Shown here: one piece after another, positions 46,082 through 53,585 of the stretch
Position numbering within the stretch: the stretch's first letter is position 1
How the letters are laid out: each line of letters starts with the position of its first letter
DNA from: Fodinibacter sp963763015
GTDB taxonomy: Bacteria > Actinomycetota > Actinomycetes > Actinomycetales > Dermatophilaceae
Length of the DNA: 64,000 nt
Assembly: GCA_963763015.1 (NCBI GenBank)
Contig: CAVXML010000011.1
Location: forward strand, 372,001-436,000
Reading direction: 5' to 3'
Notes under the pieces: model-generated
What the model was told of the DNA's origin: nothing
The model's database searches: none
Seen by the model: only the letters and a program-made list of their open reading frames with translations
Translations under genes and position numbers: made by a program

Positions 46082-46930
46082 GTGACGGAGCTGGACGAGG
46101 CCCTGGGGGTCGAGTGGGACACCGGGCCGCCGACGGCATCCGGGGTGGCGGCCATGGGTCGCGCGAACGTCGGCGAGGGCTGGTCGATCGGCCACGCGCT
46201 CAACGGCGGCGTGCTCATGGCCCTGGCCACCCGCGCCATGGCCGAGGGCCTCGGGGGGCTGGGACATCCCGACCCTCTCACGTGGAGCGCCTCGTTCCTG
46301 TCGGCGGCGGTGCCCGGCGAGGTGGAGGTCCACGTCGACGTGCTCCGCGTGGGGCGCAGCCTGTCGACGGCCCAGGCGCGGCTGGTGCAGCAGGAGGCAG
46401 GGCGGCCAGTCGAGCGGGTCCGGGTCGTCGGGTCGTTCGGGGACGCCGCCCGGACCGACCCGGTGCACCGGGCGCCGGCCCTCCCCGACGTGCCACCGCC
46501 GGAGGCGTGCCTGCCCGCCAGCCGGCAGTCGTCCCCGCTGGCGGAGGCGATCACCATGCTGGACCGCCTGGACCTGCGGGTCGACCCCTCGACGGCGGGG
46601 TTCGCGGTGGGCCGGCCCTCTCGTCGTGGGGTGATCCGCGCCTGGCTGCGCCTGCACGACGGCCGCGAGCCCGACGTGGCGATGTTGCCCTACGCCGTCG
46701 ACGCCCTCATGCCGGTCGCCTTCGACCTCGGTGTGCCCGGCTGGGCCCCCACCCTGGAGCTGACGGGTCAGGTGCTGGGCCGGCCCGCCCCGGGGTGGCT
46801 GCTCGTCGAGCTGAGCACTGACACCGTCGTCGGCGACCTCCTCGTCGAGGACGCCGCCGTCTGGGACTCGAGCGGTCGGCTCGTGGCGCGCTCCCGCCAG
46901 CTGGCCGGCATCCGGCTGTCCGGAAACTAG
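46082..46930 (+). CDS. TesB-like acyl-CoA thioesterase family protein
   Basis: A 282-residue double hot-dog protein. The first half has WSIGHALNGGVLMALATRAMAE and SFLSAAVPGEVEVHVDVLRVGRSLSTAQARL; the second has VIRAWLRLHDGREPDVAMLPYAVDALMPV and DLLVEDAAVWDSSGRLVARSRQLA. These match TesB-like acyl-CoA thioesterases of actinobacteria (thioesterase family 4HBT_3). The GTG has GGAGG upstream. It is divergent from the kinase gene and 9 nt upstream of the Fic-fold gene. The acyl substrate is unknown. Confidence 0.83.
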   Translation: MTELDEALGVEWDTGPPTASGVAAMGRANVGEGWSIGHALNGGVLMALATRAMAEGLGGLGHPDPLTWSASFLSAAVPGEVEVHVDVLRVGRSLSTAQARLVQQEAGRPVERVRVVGSFGDAARTDPVHRAPALPDVPPPEACLPASRQSSPLAEAITMLDRLDLRVDPSTAGFAVGRPSRRGVIRAWLRLHDGREPDVAMLPYAVDALMPVAFDLGVPGWAPTLELTGQVLGRPAPGWLLVELSTDTVVGDLLVEDAAVWDSSGRLVARSRQLAGIRLSGN

Positions 46931-46939
46931 TCTGCACGC

Positions 46940-47794
46940 GTGCCCCACGAGAGCCCCGCCGTCGACGCCGTCCTGCGGCTGGCCTCGCTCCCCGGGATGC
47001 CGGAGCAGGTCGAGTCGGCGCGGGAGGCGTGCACGCGACTGCGGTGGCACGAGGCGCTGCGCCGGCGCATCCCGGAGGCGGCCGCCGAGTCGAGGGTGCG
47101 GGGGGCGGCGGCGAGCGGCGAGCTCGAAGGGGCGTCGGTTCCCGTGCGGGTCGTGCGCGAGATCGTCATGGGGGCGTCGACGTGGTCCGAGTCCCCCGAC
47201 CCGGTCGAGCGCGTCATGCGTGGCGTCGTGGCGGCGACCGCGGAGACCGAGCACGTTCGCGCGGTCGCGCTCACCGCGCCGCTGCAGGCCCTCGCCCGAC
47301 TGCACACCGCCGCCGCGAGCGGGCTGCTCGACGCGGCGGCCCTCGGGCGTCCGCGGCTGCCGGGGGAGGGGTGCGACGAGCTCACGGACCTCGGGCCGGC
47401 CCCCGACGGGGCGGAGGTCAGCGCCCGGCTCCGGGCCGTGGTGGACGTCCTGCTCGCGACCCCGCGCCTGCCGGTGGTCGTGGCGGGGGCCGTGGTGCAC
47501 GCCGAGCTGGCGACGGTCCGGCCCTTCGTGCGCGGCAACGCCGTCGTCGCCCGGGCGCTCGACCGGGCGCTCGTGCAGGCCGGCGGCCTGGACCCGACCG
47601 GGGTCGCGGTGACCGAGGCGGGGCACGGTGCGCAGGGCGGGGCCGCGTACCTCGGCGCTCTGGCGGCCTACGGCAGGGGGGACGTCGCAGGGGTGGGGCT
47701 GTGGGTCTCCCACTGCTGCACCGCGGTGCGGGCGGCGGCCGCCGAGGGCGAGCGCGTGGCGGATGCCGTGCTCGCGGGGCGGCTCGACGGCTGA
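46940..47794 (+). CDS. Degenerate Fic/DOC-fold protein
   Basis: A 284-residue Ala-rich protein. The segment VHAELATVRPFVRGNAVVARALDRAL occupies the place of the Fic motif HPFxxGNGRxxR, but the catalytic His is Arg, the acidic residue is Arg, and the second Gly and the Arg after it are Ala and Val. It therefore probably lacks AMP-transferase activity. A related protein, often mis-named oxidoreductase, stands near the tad/ssd locus in other actinobacteria (Rv3662c-like as I recall). The GTG at 46940 lies 9 nt after the thioesterase gene, so they are likely cotranscribed. Function unknown. Confidence 0.7.
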   Translation: MPHESPAVDAVLRLASLPGMPEQVESAREACTRLRWHEALRRRIPEAAAESRVRGAAASGELEGASVPVRVVREIVMGASTWSESPDPVERVMRGVVAATAETEHVRAVALTAPLQALARLHTAAASGLLDAAALGRPRLPGEGCDELTDLGPAPDGAEVSARLRAVVDVLLATPRLPVVVAGAVVHAELATVRPFVRGNAVVARALDRALVQAGGLDPTGVAVTEAGHGAQGGAAYLGALAAYGRGDVAGVGLWVSHCCTAVRAAAAEGERVADAVLAGRLDG

Positions 47795-47987
47795 CCCCTT
47801 GTCGGCGGCCGGCGGTTGGGGTACAACGGACGGGACGGGAACCTTCGGGCGACCGTCGCACAGGAGCTACCGCGGCACGAACGGGTACCCACGCGCGGGC
47901 AGTCCACGTATGGACCGACCGTGGTGGGCTTGACCCACTGCGACGACGGCATGGAGCACGCCTGGTCGCCCGTGAGGACCGCGGCGG

Positions 47988-48026
47988 GACGACGCCTCCA
48001 TCCGCCGAGCGGGTGGAGGCGCCGTC
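47988..48026. terminator. Large hairpin downstream of the Fic-fold gene
   Basis: An 18-position stem with one mismatch and one G-T pair (GACGACGCCTCCATCCGC at 47988-48005, partner 48009-48026) and a 3-nt loop. It could terminate the thioesterase-Fic transcript, although it stands almost 200 nt beyond the stop codon, or be part of an RNA of its own. Confidence 0.55.
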
Positions 48027-48309
48027 GGGTCTGTGGGCGATGCGGGGATGCCGGGTCGTTCGAGTCGCGAGGCTCGGCCGCCGGGCCGGTGGAGGCCACG
48101 TCGTCGAACGTTCAATTTGACTGACGCCGATCTTCGGAATCCGTCGTCCAGAGCCGCCTTGTTGAACGTTTTCGCCAGGTCCGCACGCAGGGTTGCGGTG
48201 GGACCCATTCATGAGACACCATGTTGTCACTCGCTCCCCTTAGGGGTTGAGCGAACGGCGGACCGGCTTCTCCCCCCCGGAGCTCGGCTCGCCGACGGCC
48301 CCGGTTGTC

Positions 48310-48409
48310 CCCCCGACCGGGGCCGTCCCATGTCCCGGACGGGTCCGTCCGGCCGTGTTCCGCCCCCGCGCACAGGGTCCCCGCCCCCGACCGGGGCCGT
48401 CCCATGTCC
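48310..48409. repeat. Two 26-nt direct repeats before the tad operon
   Basis: Identical 26-nt copies at 48310-48335 and 48384-48409 (core ACCGGGGCCGTCCCATGTCC) are spaced 74 nt apart. Each begins with CCCCGACCGGGG, which can form a small hairpin, and each is followed by a CGGAC word. The intervening and following sequence is loosely similar, suggesting a decayed tandem duplication. Confidence 0.8.
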
Positions 48410-48521
48410 GGACTCCGCCCGGACCCCCGGTGTCGTCCACAGGAACGACAGGCCCCGCTCCTCCTCCACAGCACCAGCCACCCGGTTCCGTGTGCCGGCC
48501 GGACGGATGGAGCCTTGCGGC

Positions 48522-49322
48522 ATGGTCGAGACACGCCCCGTCCTGGTCCTCGGGTGCTCCGGGGGACTGGGCGCCAGCACGCTGAGCCTCGCCGTGGGGC
48601 GGCGCCTCGCAGCGACCGGGCCTCCCGCGGTCGTCGTCGACCTCGACCTGCACCGCGGTGGTCTCGAGGTGACCGCCGGCGTCGAGCACCTGCCGGGGCG
48701 GCGGTGGGACGAGCTGCGCGAGGTCCGCGGGCGGATCCCGCCCGGCCTCCTCCTCGGGTCGCTGCCCGTCGACGACGGGTGCCACGTCCTCTCGGTGAGA
48801 GGTGGTGCGACGACACCGCCGTCGGAGCGAGCCGTGGTCGATGTGCTCGGCACGCTGCGAACCAGCGACGCACGGGTGGTGGTCGACGTCCCGGCCTCCA
48901 GCCCTTTCCTGCCCGGCTTGCTCGCCGCCCACGCGCTCGTGGTCCTGCTCGTCGCGCTGAGCACCCGTGGCCTCGCCGATGCGGACGCCGCGGTCCAGCG
49001 CATGCTTGAGGTCGCCGACCCGACCGACGCTCAGCACCGGGGCGTGCCCTCGGGAAGCAGGGGCAGAGCAGACGTCCGCCCCGAGGGCCCCAGCTCACGC
49101 CTCGACCTGCGGCTGGTGACGCGCGGGCCCCGCGGGGGTGCTCGCGTCGCCGACGACGTGGTTGCGCACCTCGGCGTCCCACACCTCCACCACCTGCCCG
49201 ACGACCGGGCCGTCGCACGGGACGCCGAGGGCGGCCTGTTCCCCGGAACCCACCGGGACGAGGTCCGCCGCTGTGCCGATGCGGTGGCCGCCCTCCTAGA
49301 CACCGGCGCGGTGGCCTCGTGA
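48522..49322 (+). CDS. ssd: Septum-site-determining / TadZ-CpaE-like ATPase
   Basis: A 266-residue MinD/ParA-related protein. It begins RPVLVLGCSGGLGASTLSLAVGRRLA, a modified P-loop in which the Walker Lys is replaced (GLGAST in place of GKGGVGKT-type), followed by AVVVDLDLHRGGLEVTAGVEH. It is the Ssd/TadZ protein that positions the Tad pilus machine, or affects division, in actinobacteria. Family members usually carry an N-terminal receiver-like domain and are 330-400 residues long; this one starts at the ATPase domain. GGAG lies nine bases before ATG 48522; ATG 48507 is an alternative. It overlaps tadA by GTGA. Confidence 0.82.
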   Translation: MVETRPVLVLGCSGGLGASTLSLAVGRRLAATGPPAVVVDLDLHRGGLEVTAGVEHLPGRRWDELREVRGRIPPGLLLGSLPVDDGCHVLSVRGGATTPPSERAVVDVLGTLRTSDARVVVDVPASSPFLPGLLAAHALVVLLVALSTRGLADADAAVQRMLEVADPTDAQHRGVPSGSRGRADVRPEGPSSRLDLRLVTRGPRGGARVADDVVAHLGVPHLHHLPDDRAVARDAEGGLFPGTHRDEVRRCADAVAALLDTGAVAS

Positions 49323-50497
49323 GCCCGCCCACTCACCCCTTCCGAAACGACATCGTCCGCTCCATCAGGTCGGGCTCCCCGCCGACCCCGACCGCCATCG
49401 CGCAACTCGCCGAGGGACACACGCCGACGCTGGGTGCCGAGGGACGCACGGCAGCGGTGTCAGCGCTGACGAACCAGCTCCTCGGCCTGGGAGCCCTCGC
49501 TCCTCTGGCCGAGGACCCCGCCGTGACCGACCTGCTCGTCAACGGGGACGGCACGGTGTGGGTCGACCGGGGCACCGGCGTCGTGCAGGCGGGCCTGCGA
49601 GTGCCCTGCGGCGACCTGCGGCCGCTCGCGGTTCGCCTGGCCGGTCTGGCGGGTCGACGCCTCGACGACGCCCAGCCCTGGGTTGACGGGGTCCTTCCGG
49701 GAGGTGTTCGTCTGCACGCGCTGTTGCCGCCCCTCGCCGACGGTGGCCCGCACCTCAGCCTGCGCTTCGCTCGACACCGCCCTGCGGGCGTGGACACGCT
49801 CGTGGCCCTCGGAGCGGCATCCCCAGGAATGGCCGTGGTGCTCCGCGCGCTCGTGGACGCTCAGGTCTCCCTCGTGGTGAGCGGGGGGACCGGCGCCGGT
49901 AAGACAACCGTCCTTGCAGCTCTCCTCGCCGAGTGCGACCCGAACCAGCGACTGGTCGTCGTCGAGGACGTGCGGGAGCTGGACCCACGGCACCCGCACG
50001 TCGTCAGGCTCCAGGGGCGCTCGCCGAACGTGGAGGGACGGGGCGCCGTGAGCCTCGTCGACCTCGTGCGCCAGGCGTTGCGGATGCGGCCGGACCGGCT
50101 CGTCGTGGGTGAGGTCCGCGGGGCGGAGGTCCGCGAGCTCCTCGCCGCGCTCAACACCGGGCACGACGGAGGCATGAGCACGCTGCACGCGAACGGTCCC
50201 CAGGAGGTTCCGGGCCGCATCGAGGCGCTCGCCGCGCTCGCCGGGATGCCACGCTCGGCCGTCCACGCCCAGCTGAGGGGGTCGCTGCACGCGGTCGTCC
50301 ACGTGACCCGTGTGCACGGTGTGCGTCGGGTCGACCGGATCGGCGTCCTCGCCGCAGACCCGGCCGACGGCGGCGCTCAGCGCGTGCTGGTCGCCCTCAG
50401 CCGTACCGATGAGGGCCTGCGGCCCGGGCCCGGTCTCGACGACCTTCTCCACCTCGTGCCCGCCCTGCGGTCCCTGCGCCGGGAGGTGGGGTGCTGA
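49319..50497 (+). CDS. tadA: Tad pilus secretion ATPase TadA (CpaF)
   Basis: A 392-residue type II/IV secretion ATPase. The N-terminal domain has LAEDPAVTDLLVNGDGTVWVDRG. The ATPase core has Walker A SGGTGAGKTTVLAALL, the Asp box VVVEDVRELDP, Walker B LVVGEVRGAEV and the His box MSTLHANGPQEV. It is a cytosolic hexamer that powers assembly of Flp pili. The GTG start overlaps the ssd stop and its own stop overlaps tadB, so the operon is tightly coupled. Confidence 0.93.
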   Translation: MSPPTHPFRNDIVRSIRSGSPPTPTAIAQLAEGHTPTLGAEGRTAAVSALTNQLLGLGALAPLAEDPAVTDLLVNGDGTVWVDRGTGVVQAGLRVPCGDLRPLAVRLAGLAGRRLDDAQPWVDGVLPGGVRLHALLPPLADGGPHLSLRFARHRPAGVDTLVALGAASPGMAVVLRALVDAQVSLVVSGGTGAGKTTVLAALLAECDPNQRLVVVEDVRELDPRHPHVVRLQGRSPNVEGRGAVSLVDLVRQALRMRPDRLVVGEVRGAEVRELLAALNTGHDGGMSTLHANGPQEVPGRIEALAALAGMPRSAVHAQLRGSLHAVVHVTRVHGVRRVDRIGVLAADPADGGAQRVLVALSRTDEGLRPGPGLDDLLHLVPALRSLRREVGC

Positions 50498-51243
50498 CCG
50501 CGGCCGCCGTTCTGGCGGGCCTCGCGGTCCTTCTCTGGCCGGCGCGCTCGCGGATGCCGCGGGCGGGCCGTGCGCGGGATCCGGCCGGCTGCCCTCCGAG
50601 TCGAGTGCTCGACTCCCTGGTGCGACAGCTGGCGGACCACCTGCCGCGCCGCGTCGGAGCCGGGAGGAGCGGTGCCGGTGAGTGGGTGGCGGACTTCGCC
50701 GAGGTGGTGGCAGTGGGCCTGGACGCAGGCCTGGACCTCGCCTCTGCGGCACTGGCCTCCGCCCGGTCCCCCACCGTTGCCGTGCGGGCGCCGTGGTTGG
50801 CCACCGGCCTGGAGGCGGCCCTCGCCGACGGCGGCGGGGTCACCGCGGCACTTGCCCCACCGGACAGGGCCTCAGAGGTCACCGAGCGCGACCTTGCGGT
50901 GCTCGTGGGCGCCTGGCGACTGAGCGAGGTGCTCGGGGCGAGTGCCGCGGACGTCACCAGGGCCGCGGCGACCACCGCGAGGAGCCGGCGGGCGGCACGC
51001 GAGCGCACCGCTGCCGTCGTCGCCGGCCCACGGGCCTCGATGTATCTGCTTACCGGGCTGCCGCTTGCCGGCCCGATCGCCGGGATGCTCCTCGGTGTGG
51101 GACCGGCCTCCTTCTACGGGTCGCCTGCGGCCGTGCTCTCGGCCGTCGTGGGCGCGGCACTGACCGCGATCGGCTGGTGGTGGGGCCGGGCGCTCCTGCG
51201 CCGGTCCGCACGGGCGGCGCGGACCGACGTCGCAGCCTCATGA
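50491..51243 (+). CDS. tadB: Tad pilus inner-membrane protein TadB
   Basis: A 250-residue type II secretion F-family protein. It starts with a hydrophobic helix (LTAAAVLAGLAVLLWPA), has the cytosolic T2SSF domain (VADFAEVVAVGLDAGLDLASAAL; WRLSEVLGASAADVTRAAA) and ends with paired membrane segments (about residues 180-235). It forms the membrane platform driven by TadA. The GTG at 50491 overlaps the tadA stop by 7 nt. Confidence 0.85.
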   Translation: MLTAAAVLAGLAVLLWPARSRMPRAGRARDPAGCPPSRVLDSLVRQLADHLPRRVGAGRSGAGEWVADFAEVVAVGLDAGLDLASAALASARSPTVAVRAPWLATGLEAALADGGGVTAALAPPDRASEVTERDLAVLVGAWRLSEVLGASAADVTRAAATTARSRRAARERTAAVVAGPRASMYLLTGLPLAGPIAGMLLGVGPASFYGSPAAVLSAVVGAALTAIGWWWGRALLRRSARAARTDVAAS

Positions 51244-51809
51244 TCGCGCTCGCGGCCCTGCTGGCGGCGCTCGCGGTCCTCGTCTCACCCAGGCGCGGCG
51301 CGGGCCGGGAGCCGGCGGTCGCCGGCCGCACCACGGCCGCTCTGGAGTCCTCCGCGCCGACGGTCGACGAGGCAGCTGCAGCGGTGGCCCTGGTGGCCGC
51401 CGCACTGAGGAGCGGCATCGGCTCGGTGGAGGCGCTGGAGGCGGTGTCCGGCCTCGACGACGGACCAGCGGGACGGGAGCTCGCGGTGGTCGCGGCCGCG
51501 CACCGGTGGGGTGAACCGGCAGACCGGGCGTGGACCCACGTCGGTCCCGGCTGGACGTCCGCTGCCGTCGCGTGGCATGCGGCGTACGCGGCCGGTGCGG
51601 CACCCTCGGGGCTCCTGGAGGCAGCCGCGGCCCGGATGCGCGACACGGAGATGCTTCGGCTGGAGGCCGCGGTCGGCCGTGCCGGGGTGTTGCTCGTGCT
51701 CCCGCTCGGGCTGTGCTTCCTTCCCGGGTTCGTGGGCACCACGGTGGTGCCGGTGGTCCTGCGCCTCCTCACCGGGCTCGGGGGCCTCGGCGCCGCCGCC
51801 GGTGGGTGA
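51240..51809 (+). CDS. tadC: Tad pilus inner-membrane protein TadC
   Basis: A 189-residue second T2SSF-domain protein, partner of TadB. It opens with MIALAALLAALAVLVSP as a membrane helix, contains VALVAAALRSGIGSVEALEAVS and WHAAYAAGAAPSGLLEAAAARMRDTE, and closes with a hydrophobic segment (LLVLPLGLCFLPGFVGTTVVPVVL). The length is short relative to many TadC proteins but typical for this actinobacterial group. Its ATG overlaps the tadB stop (ATGA). Confidence 0.84.
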   Translation: MIALAALLAALAVLVSPRRGAGREPAVAGRTTAALESSAPTVDEAAAAVALVAAALRSGIGSVEALEAVSGLDDGPAGRELAVVAAAHRWGEPADRAWTHVGPGWTSAAVAWHAAYAAGAAPSGLLEAAAARMRDTEMLRLEAAVGRAGVLLVLPLGLCFLPGFVGTTVVPVVLRLLTGLGGLGAAAGG

Positions 51810-51956
51810 TCTCGGGGGGCGGGCGGGTTCGTCACCGCCGGTCCACAGCGACCGCCGCAGACGGCGCTCGTCCACAACCTGGCGGTCGAGGTCGCCGTGC
51901 AGCCCTTCCCCGTCGAGAGTGGCGAGAGGCGCGAGGGCCGCGCCACTGGAGGGGAG

Positions 51957-52169
51957 ATGGACATGACGACGACCGTGCTTCACAGGGTTCGCGGGCTGGT
52001 GCGGCGGATTCGAGAGCTGGGGGAGGAGGGGATGACGACCGCGGAGTACGCGGTCGGCACGGTTGCGGCGGTCGCCTTCGCGGCGCTGCTGCTGGCCATC
52101 GTGCGCTCCGGGCCGGTGAAGAGCGCCCTGTCGGAAATCATCGTGGGCGCACTCGGCACGGGGTCGTGA
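51957..52169 (+). CDS. DUF4244 Flp-pilin-like protein
   Basis: A 70-residue candidate major pilin. A basic N-terminal stretch leads to EEGMTTAEYAVGTVAAVAFAALLLAIV, in which Glu at the G-M-T-T-A-E-Y position and the following hydrophobic helix match class III (Flp) prepilins. Cleavage by a TadV/CpaA peptidase is expected within EEGMTTAEY, but no peptidase gene lies in the window. GGAGGGGAG precedes the ATG at 51957; ATG 51963 is an alternative two codons in. It lies 147 nt after tadC, perhaps with its own promoter to allow high expression. Confidence 0.85.
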   Translation: MDMTTTVLHRVRGLVRRIRELGEEGMTTAEYAVGTVAAVAFAALLLAIVRSGPVKSALSEIIVGALGTGS

Positions 52170-52525
52170 CACGGGTGCGACACAGGGAGGGTGGAGGGGC
52201 CACTGCCGAGCTGGCGGTGGCTCTCCCCACCCTCGTCCTCGTCCTCGCGGTGGCACTGGCGGCGCTGGACCTCGGTGTGGCCCAGGTGCGCTGCGTCGAT
52301 GCTGCCCGCGTCGGCGCCCGGCTCCTCGCGCGCGGCGAACCCGCTGCGGGTGTTCTGCACGAGGTGCGCGCGGCAGCCCCGGAAGGCGCCCGGGTCTCGA
52401 CGGCCGTGAGCGGGGGACGAGTCGTCGTGGTGGTGGCCGGTCAGGTGCCCGGCACCCTCAAGGGTCTCGGAGTCGGCCTTCGTCCATCCGCCACTGCCGT
52501 CGCGGTGCTCGAGGCGCCGGTGTGA
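52166..52525 (+). CDS. TadE-like pseudopilin
   Basis: A 119-residue TadE-family protein with the pilin-like N-terminal pattern GGATAELAVALPTLVLVLAVALAALDLGVAQ, followed by a small extracytoplasmic domain (VGARLLARGEPAAGVLHEVRAAAP). Minor pilins of this type are processed by the same peptidase as the Flp pilin. The GTG overlaps the stop of the DUF4244 gene (GTGA). Confidence 0.85.
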   Translation: MTRVRHREGGGATAELAVALPTLVLVLAVALAALDLGVAQVRCVDAARVGARLLARGEPAAGVLHEVRAAAPEGARVSTAVSGGRVVVVVAGQVPGTLKGLGVGLRPSATAVAVLEAPV

Positions 52526-52935
52526 GGGCTGCAGACCGCCACCGACGGCGGCCCGAGCACGGAGGGGCCACGGTGCTCGCGGCGGCGGCTGTGGGTGCGG
52601 TCGTTGTCGTGCTCTCGGCTGCGCTGCTCGTCGTCTCCGTGGTCCATGACGTGCACCGTGCTCGCGCGGCCGCGGACCTCGCCGCACTGGCGGCGGCTGC
52701 ACGACTCGTCGTCGGCGGTGCGGCGAGCTGCTCGGACGGCGGGGCGGTGGCCCGGGCCAACGGTGCCACCCTGTGGCGGTGCGACGTCCTGCCCGACGGT
52801 TCGGTGGAGGTCGGGGTGAGCGTGCCCCTGCGGGTACCGGCCGGGTGGGCCGGCATCCCGAGCCACGCGAGCGCGCGCGCCCGGGCCGGAGTCGTCGCTC
52901 CGCACGTCCACCCCTCCGGTTCACCCAGTGCATGA
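52522..52935 (+). CDS. TadE/TadG-like pilus assembly protein (Rv3654c-type)
   Basis: A 137-residue protein with the GGATVLAAAAVGAVVVVLSAALLVVS hydrophobic segment near the N terminus, then HRARAAADLAALAAAARLV, the hallmark of TadG/Rv3654c-like proteins. Two Cys (SCSDGG and WRCDV) may form a disulfide. The GTG overlaps the TadE stop. It is the last gene of the tad operon; the next gene is convergent. Confidence 0.82.
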   Translation: MRAADRHRRRPEHGGATVLAAAAVGAVVVVLSAALLVVSVVHDVHRARAAADLAALAAAARLVVGGAASCSDGGAVARANGATLWRCDVLPDGSVEVGVSVPLRVPAGWAGIPSHASARARAGVVAPHVHPSGSPSA

Positions 52936-53006
52936 ACTGCGACTCGCCGGCCTGAGCCGGCCCCGGTGGGAAGGCGCCCGGGGCAACCGCGCAGCGGTTG
53001 CAGGGG

Positions 53007-53510
53007 CTACGTCGGCCCGGCCGTCGACCGTCCGCGGTCCGCGCGCACGTCGTCGGTGCGGTGAGCCACGTCGGTCCGGAGGTCGGCCTCGCTCCGGGCA
53101 TGGGCCTCGGTCCGGGTGTCGGCCTCGGTCCTGGTGTCATCCACCCGGGTCGCCTCCGCACCCTCCTGCTCGCGGCGGCGCTCGGCGAGAAGCTGGCGTT
53201 CACGCTCAGCGAAGTCCGCCTTCAGCCGGCGCTCGTCCTCGAGCCGAGCGGCCTCCGCCGCGGCAGCGGCCTCCTTCGCATCGAGCCGGCGGCGCTTGCC
53301 GCGGCGCAGGCCGCCTCGCAGCAGGGCCCAGCCCAGCCAGAAGAGGGAGATGACGACCATCCCCGTGACGAGCAGGGTGAGCGGCGGCAGGCTGAGCGTC
53401 CCGCCGAGGATGCCGATGTCGACGGTGTCGGTCAGCTGCGCCGTGCCGGCGAACAGCAGCACGCCTGCGACGGCCGCCAGGATGACGAGGATGACACCGA
53501 GAAGGACCAT
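53007..53510 (-). CDS. Two-helix membrane protein with charged C-terminal coiled coil
   Basis: A 167-residue protein. Two transmembrane segments (about residues 1-22 and 44-66) are followed by a basic GLRRGKRRRLDAKEA stretch and a long alanine/glutamate/arginine helix predicted as coiled coil (about 75-120). The tail repeats TRTEA-like units (TRTEADTRTEAHARSEAD). It resembles LapA/DUF1049-type proteins in layout, without clear identity. The ATG at 53510 is used; a GTG at 53531 is possible. It is convergent with the tad operon. Confidence 0.6.
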   Translation of the reverse strand: MVLLGVILVILAAVAGVLLFAGTAQLTDTVDIGILGGTLSLPPLTLLVTGMVVISLFWLGWALLRGGLRRGKRRRLDAKEAAAAAEAARLEDERRLKADFAERERQLLAERRREQEGAEATRVDDTRTEADTRTEAHARSEADLRTDVAHRTDDVRADRGRSTAGPT

Positions 53511-53585
53511 GCGCGCGACCCTACCGAGCACACGTCCTCGATGACGCGTCGTGAACCGCCGACTTCAGCCGGTGCCCACCGGCTG

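Larger units (their letters stand above)
47795..48521. other. 727-bp gene-free region before the tad operon
   Basis: No convincing coding sequence was found, although the ssd frame stays open back to 48033 with no recognisable domain. It holds a strong hairpin (47988-48026), an AT-richer patch with two GAACGTT words at 48106-48165 (a likely promoter zone, with TTGACT at 48117), and two 26-nt direct repeats (48310 and 48384). One octamer copy is at 48046. A structured leader or small RNA could reside here, but none is identified. Confidence 0.5.

Noticed and set aside
48104..48116. A TCGAACGTTCAA word considered as a LexA (SOS) box
   Set aside because: The actinobacterial SOS box has four bases between TCGAAC and GTTCGA; here the half-sites are contiguous and the second is imperfect.
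47029..48120. A long plus-strand open frame overlapping the Fic-fold gene
   Set aside because: Composition is almost only Arg, Gly, Ala and Pro, and it runs in the wrong frame of a gene with recognisable conservation.
48033..48521. An in-frame extension of ssd that would add 163 residues
   Set aside because: The extension crosses direct repeats, has no receiver-like motifs and no good ribosome binding site; GGAG fits the ATG at 48522.
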